Origin: an uncultured Collinsella sp.
Lineage (GTDB): Bacteria > Actinomycetota > Coriobacteriia > Coriobacteriales > Coriobacteriaceae
Assembly (NCBI GenBank): GCA_900544865.1
Contig: UQXA01000001.1
Span: 1 to 64,000, forward strand
Direction of reading: 5' to 3'
DNA: 64,000 nt
Shown here: positions 63,197 to 64,000 of the stretch, piece by piece
Numbering within the stretch: the stretch's first letter is position 1
Layout of the letters: each line of letters opens with the position of its first letter
Position numbers and translations under genes: made by a program
The notes under the pieces: model-generated
Seen by the model: only the letters and a program-made list of their open reading frames with translations
The model's database searches: none
Told to the model about the DNA's origin: nothing

Positions 63197-63245
63197 GGAC
63201 GGCCCCGCATTTCTCCAGATAGGGGAGATGCGGGGCCGTCCTTTT
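63197..63245 (+). terminator. Intrinsic terminator after proS
   Basis: A 20-bp stem begins GGACGGCCCCGCAT and ends ATGCGGGGCCGTCC, with a 6-base loop, and is followed by TTTT. Confidence 0.93.
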
Positions 63246-63272
63246 ATCTTGTCGACGTACTCAATCGCTAAA

Positions 63273-63310
63273 AGGAAACCCCACAGCCCATGCGAGCTGC
63301 GGGGCTTCCT
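63273..63310 (-). terminator. Intrinsic terminator of the phosphotransferase gene
   Basis: On the minus strand AGGAAGCCCCGCAGC pairs with GCTGTGGGGTTTCCT (two G-T pairs) and is followed by TTTTAGC. It lies 35 bases after the stop codon at 63345. Confidence 0.8.
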
Positions 63311-63344
63311 TTGTGCCTCCGATGCGAAATAAATCGCTCAGATA

Positions 63345-64000
63345 TTACTGATAATCGACGACGTCGATCCAGTTCTTAAGGAACTCATCGTTCACGTTGC
63401 GCTTACGAGCGAGCTCGGAAGCGGCGACGATGCTCGTCCACTGACGCACGACCTGCATGGGCATGTCGGCGCGGTCGCAGTAGAGCTCCAGATAAGCCTC
63501 GGCCTGGTCCTTGCTGTTGAGGGCAAAGAGCAGGTAGGTGGTGGCAACGTCGGCAGCAGGGGAGCCCTGGGTAGCGTGTGCCCAGTCGCACACATAGAGC
63601 TGGCCGTCGTCGCCGACGATGACGTTGGAGGGGTTGAAGTCGCCGTGGCAGACCTTGAACTCCTTGGTCATACCGTCCAGACGCTCCTGAAGGTTGTAGC
63701 GCGTGGTGGCATTGAGCTGATCAAGGCTGTCGATCATGCGGGCGAACTTGTCGCGCTGACGGTTGAGCAGCGGGGAGGTGTAGCCGTTGATCTCAATCTG
63801 GAGGTCGACGAACATCTCGAGGTACTCACCGAAGCGCTGGGGCTCGGCAGTCATCTTCTCGGCAAGGGTGGTGCCCGGAACCTTCTCGGTCACGAGCGCC
63901 CAGCCGTTGGCGTTCTCGAGCTGGGAAACCTCGAGAGCCTTGGGGCTGCGGATGCCGCACTCATTGATGCGGGCAAGATTCAAAGCCTCGTTGAACACGT
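63345..64000 (-). CDS. APH-family phosphotransferase, truncated by the window edge
   Basis: The visible 217 residues hold the C-lobe of an aminoglycoside/choline-kinase-like fold. The catalytic loop is VCHGDFNPSNVIVGDD, and the metal site is VCDWAHAT (D-W in place of the more usual D-F/D-W-E pattern). ALVTEKVPGTTLAEKM upstream is the hinge region. The N-lobe with the ATP-binding Lys is beyond base 64000, so the GTG at 63998 is not the real start. The substrate is unknown; many chromosomal members act on small metabolites rather than drugs. Confidence 0.8.
   Translation of the reverse strand, partial: VFNEALNLARINECGIRSPKALEVSQLENANGWALVTEKVPGTTLAEKMTAEPQRFGEYLEMFVDLQIEINGYTSPLLNRQRDKFARMIDSLDQLNATTRYNLQERLDGMTKEFKVCHGDFNPSNVIVGDDGQLYVCDWAHATQGSPAADVATTYLLFALNSKDQAEAYLELYCDRADMPMQVVRQWTSIVAASELARKRNVNDEFLKNWIDVVDYQ

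Noticed and set aside
63345..64000. Antibiotic resistance by the APH-like gene
   Set aside because: Only a generic C-lobe is visible and the N-lobe is outside the window. Chromosomal members of this fold are mostly metabolic, so no resistance call is made.

Overview
The window is a dense, high-GC bacterial chromosome segment. Gene content and style point to an actinobacterium of the class Coriobacteriia, most likely Collinsella: the GC is around 60 percent, TTG starts are very frequent, aroE and aroK are fused, and a diaminopimelate-type mreBCD/PBP2/RodA block sits upstream of the rplU-rpmA-obg operon. The genus is my inference from recall, not from a search. Almost everything is conserved housekeeping sequence; the accessory parts are small and identifiable.

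Layout. 1-3153: tail of an RmlD-type rhamnose gene, a polyprenyl-phosphate-type glycosyltransferase (minus), a Wzm/Wzt-like polysaccharide ABC exporter and tRNA-Arg(TCT). 3382-4907: a lower-GC two-gene cassette (DUF4869-like protein plus P-loop ATPase). 4916-13635: an eight-gene minus-strand operon, aroF-tyrA-aroB-aroA-aroC-pheA-aroE/K-aroQ, encoding the whole shikimate pathway plus the branches to prephenate-derived Phe and Tyr. 13734-16650: tRNA-Arg(CCG) and a P-type cation ATPase. 16866-19975: zinc-ribbon membrane protein, cyclophilin, TPR membrane protein. 20091-33771: mreB-mreC-mreD-mrdA-rodA, a DUF697 protein, a radical-SAM/DUF2344 pair, then rplU-rpmA-obg-nadD-yqeK-rsfS. 33776-34922: a RAYT transposase flanked by its REP-like repeats. 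34968-36221: dinB (minus). 36338-41984: rpsP-khpA-rimM-trmD-lepB and glyQ-glyS. 42019-45987: PPDK regulator and PPDK. 46100-52819: rplS, rnhB, yraN-comM-dprA-trmFO-xerC. 52869-63245: rpsB-tsf, pyrH-frr-uppS-cdsA-dxr-rseP-ispG-proS. The window ends inside a minus-strand APH-like phosphotransferase.

The most unusual structure is a family of palindromic repeats built on a core containing TTTGGGACGGGGC. Four are inverted doublets (7931-8057, 16663-16771, 34796-34922, 42890-42998), one is a single arm (33866-33900) and two are decayed arms (33776-33807, 34746-34774). The two arms of each doublet match each other almost perfectly, while arms differ between loci at shared positions, so the arms covary. 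Doublets fall into two size and spacer classes. A HUH/Y1 transposase of the REP-associated (RAYT) class lies inside the densest cluster. This is a REPIN-RAYT system. Other points worth checking are an apparent AUA start codon for xerC, the DUF4869/ATPase cassette, an inserted winged-helix-like segment in RseP, a terminator-like hairpin in the aro leader, helically phased TTTACC boxes before ppdK, and a DUF697 gene embedded in the cell-shape operon.
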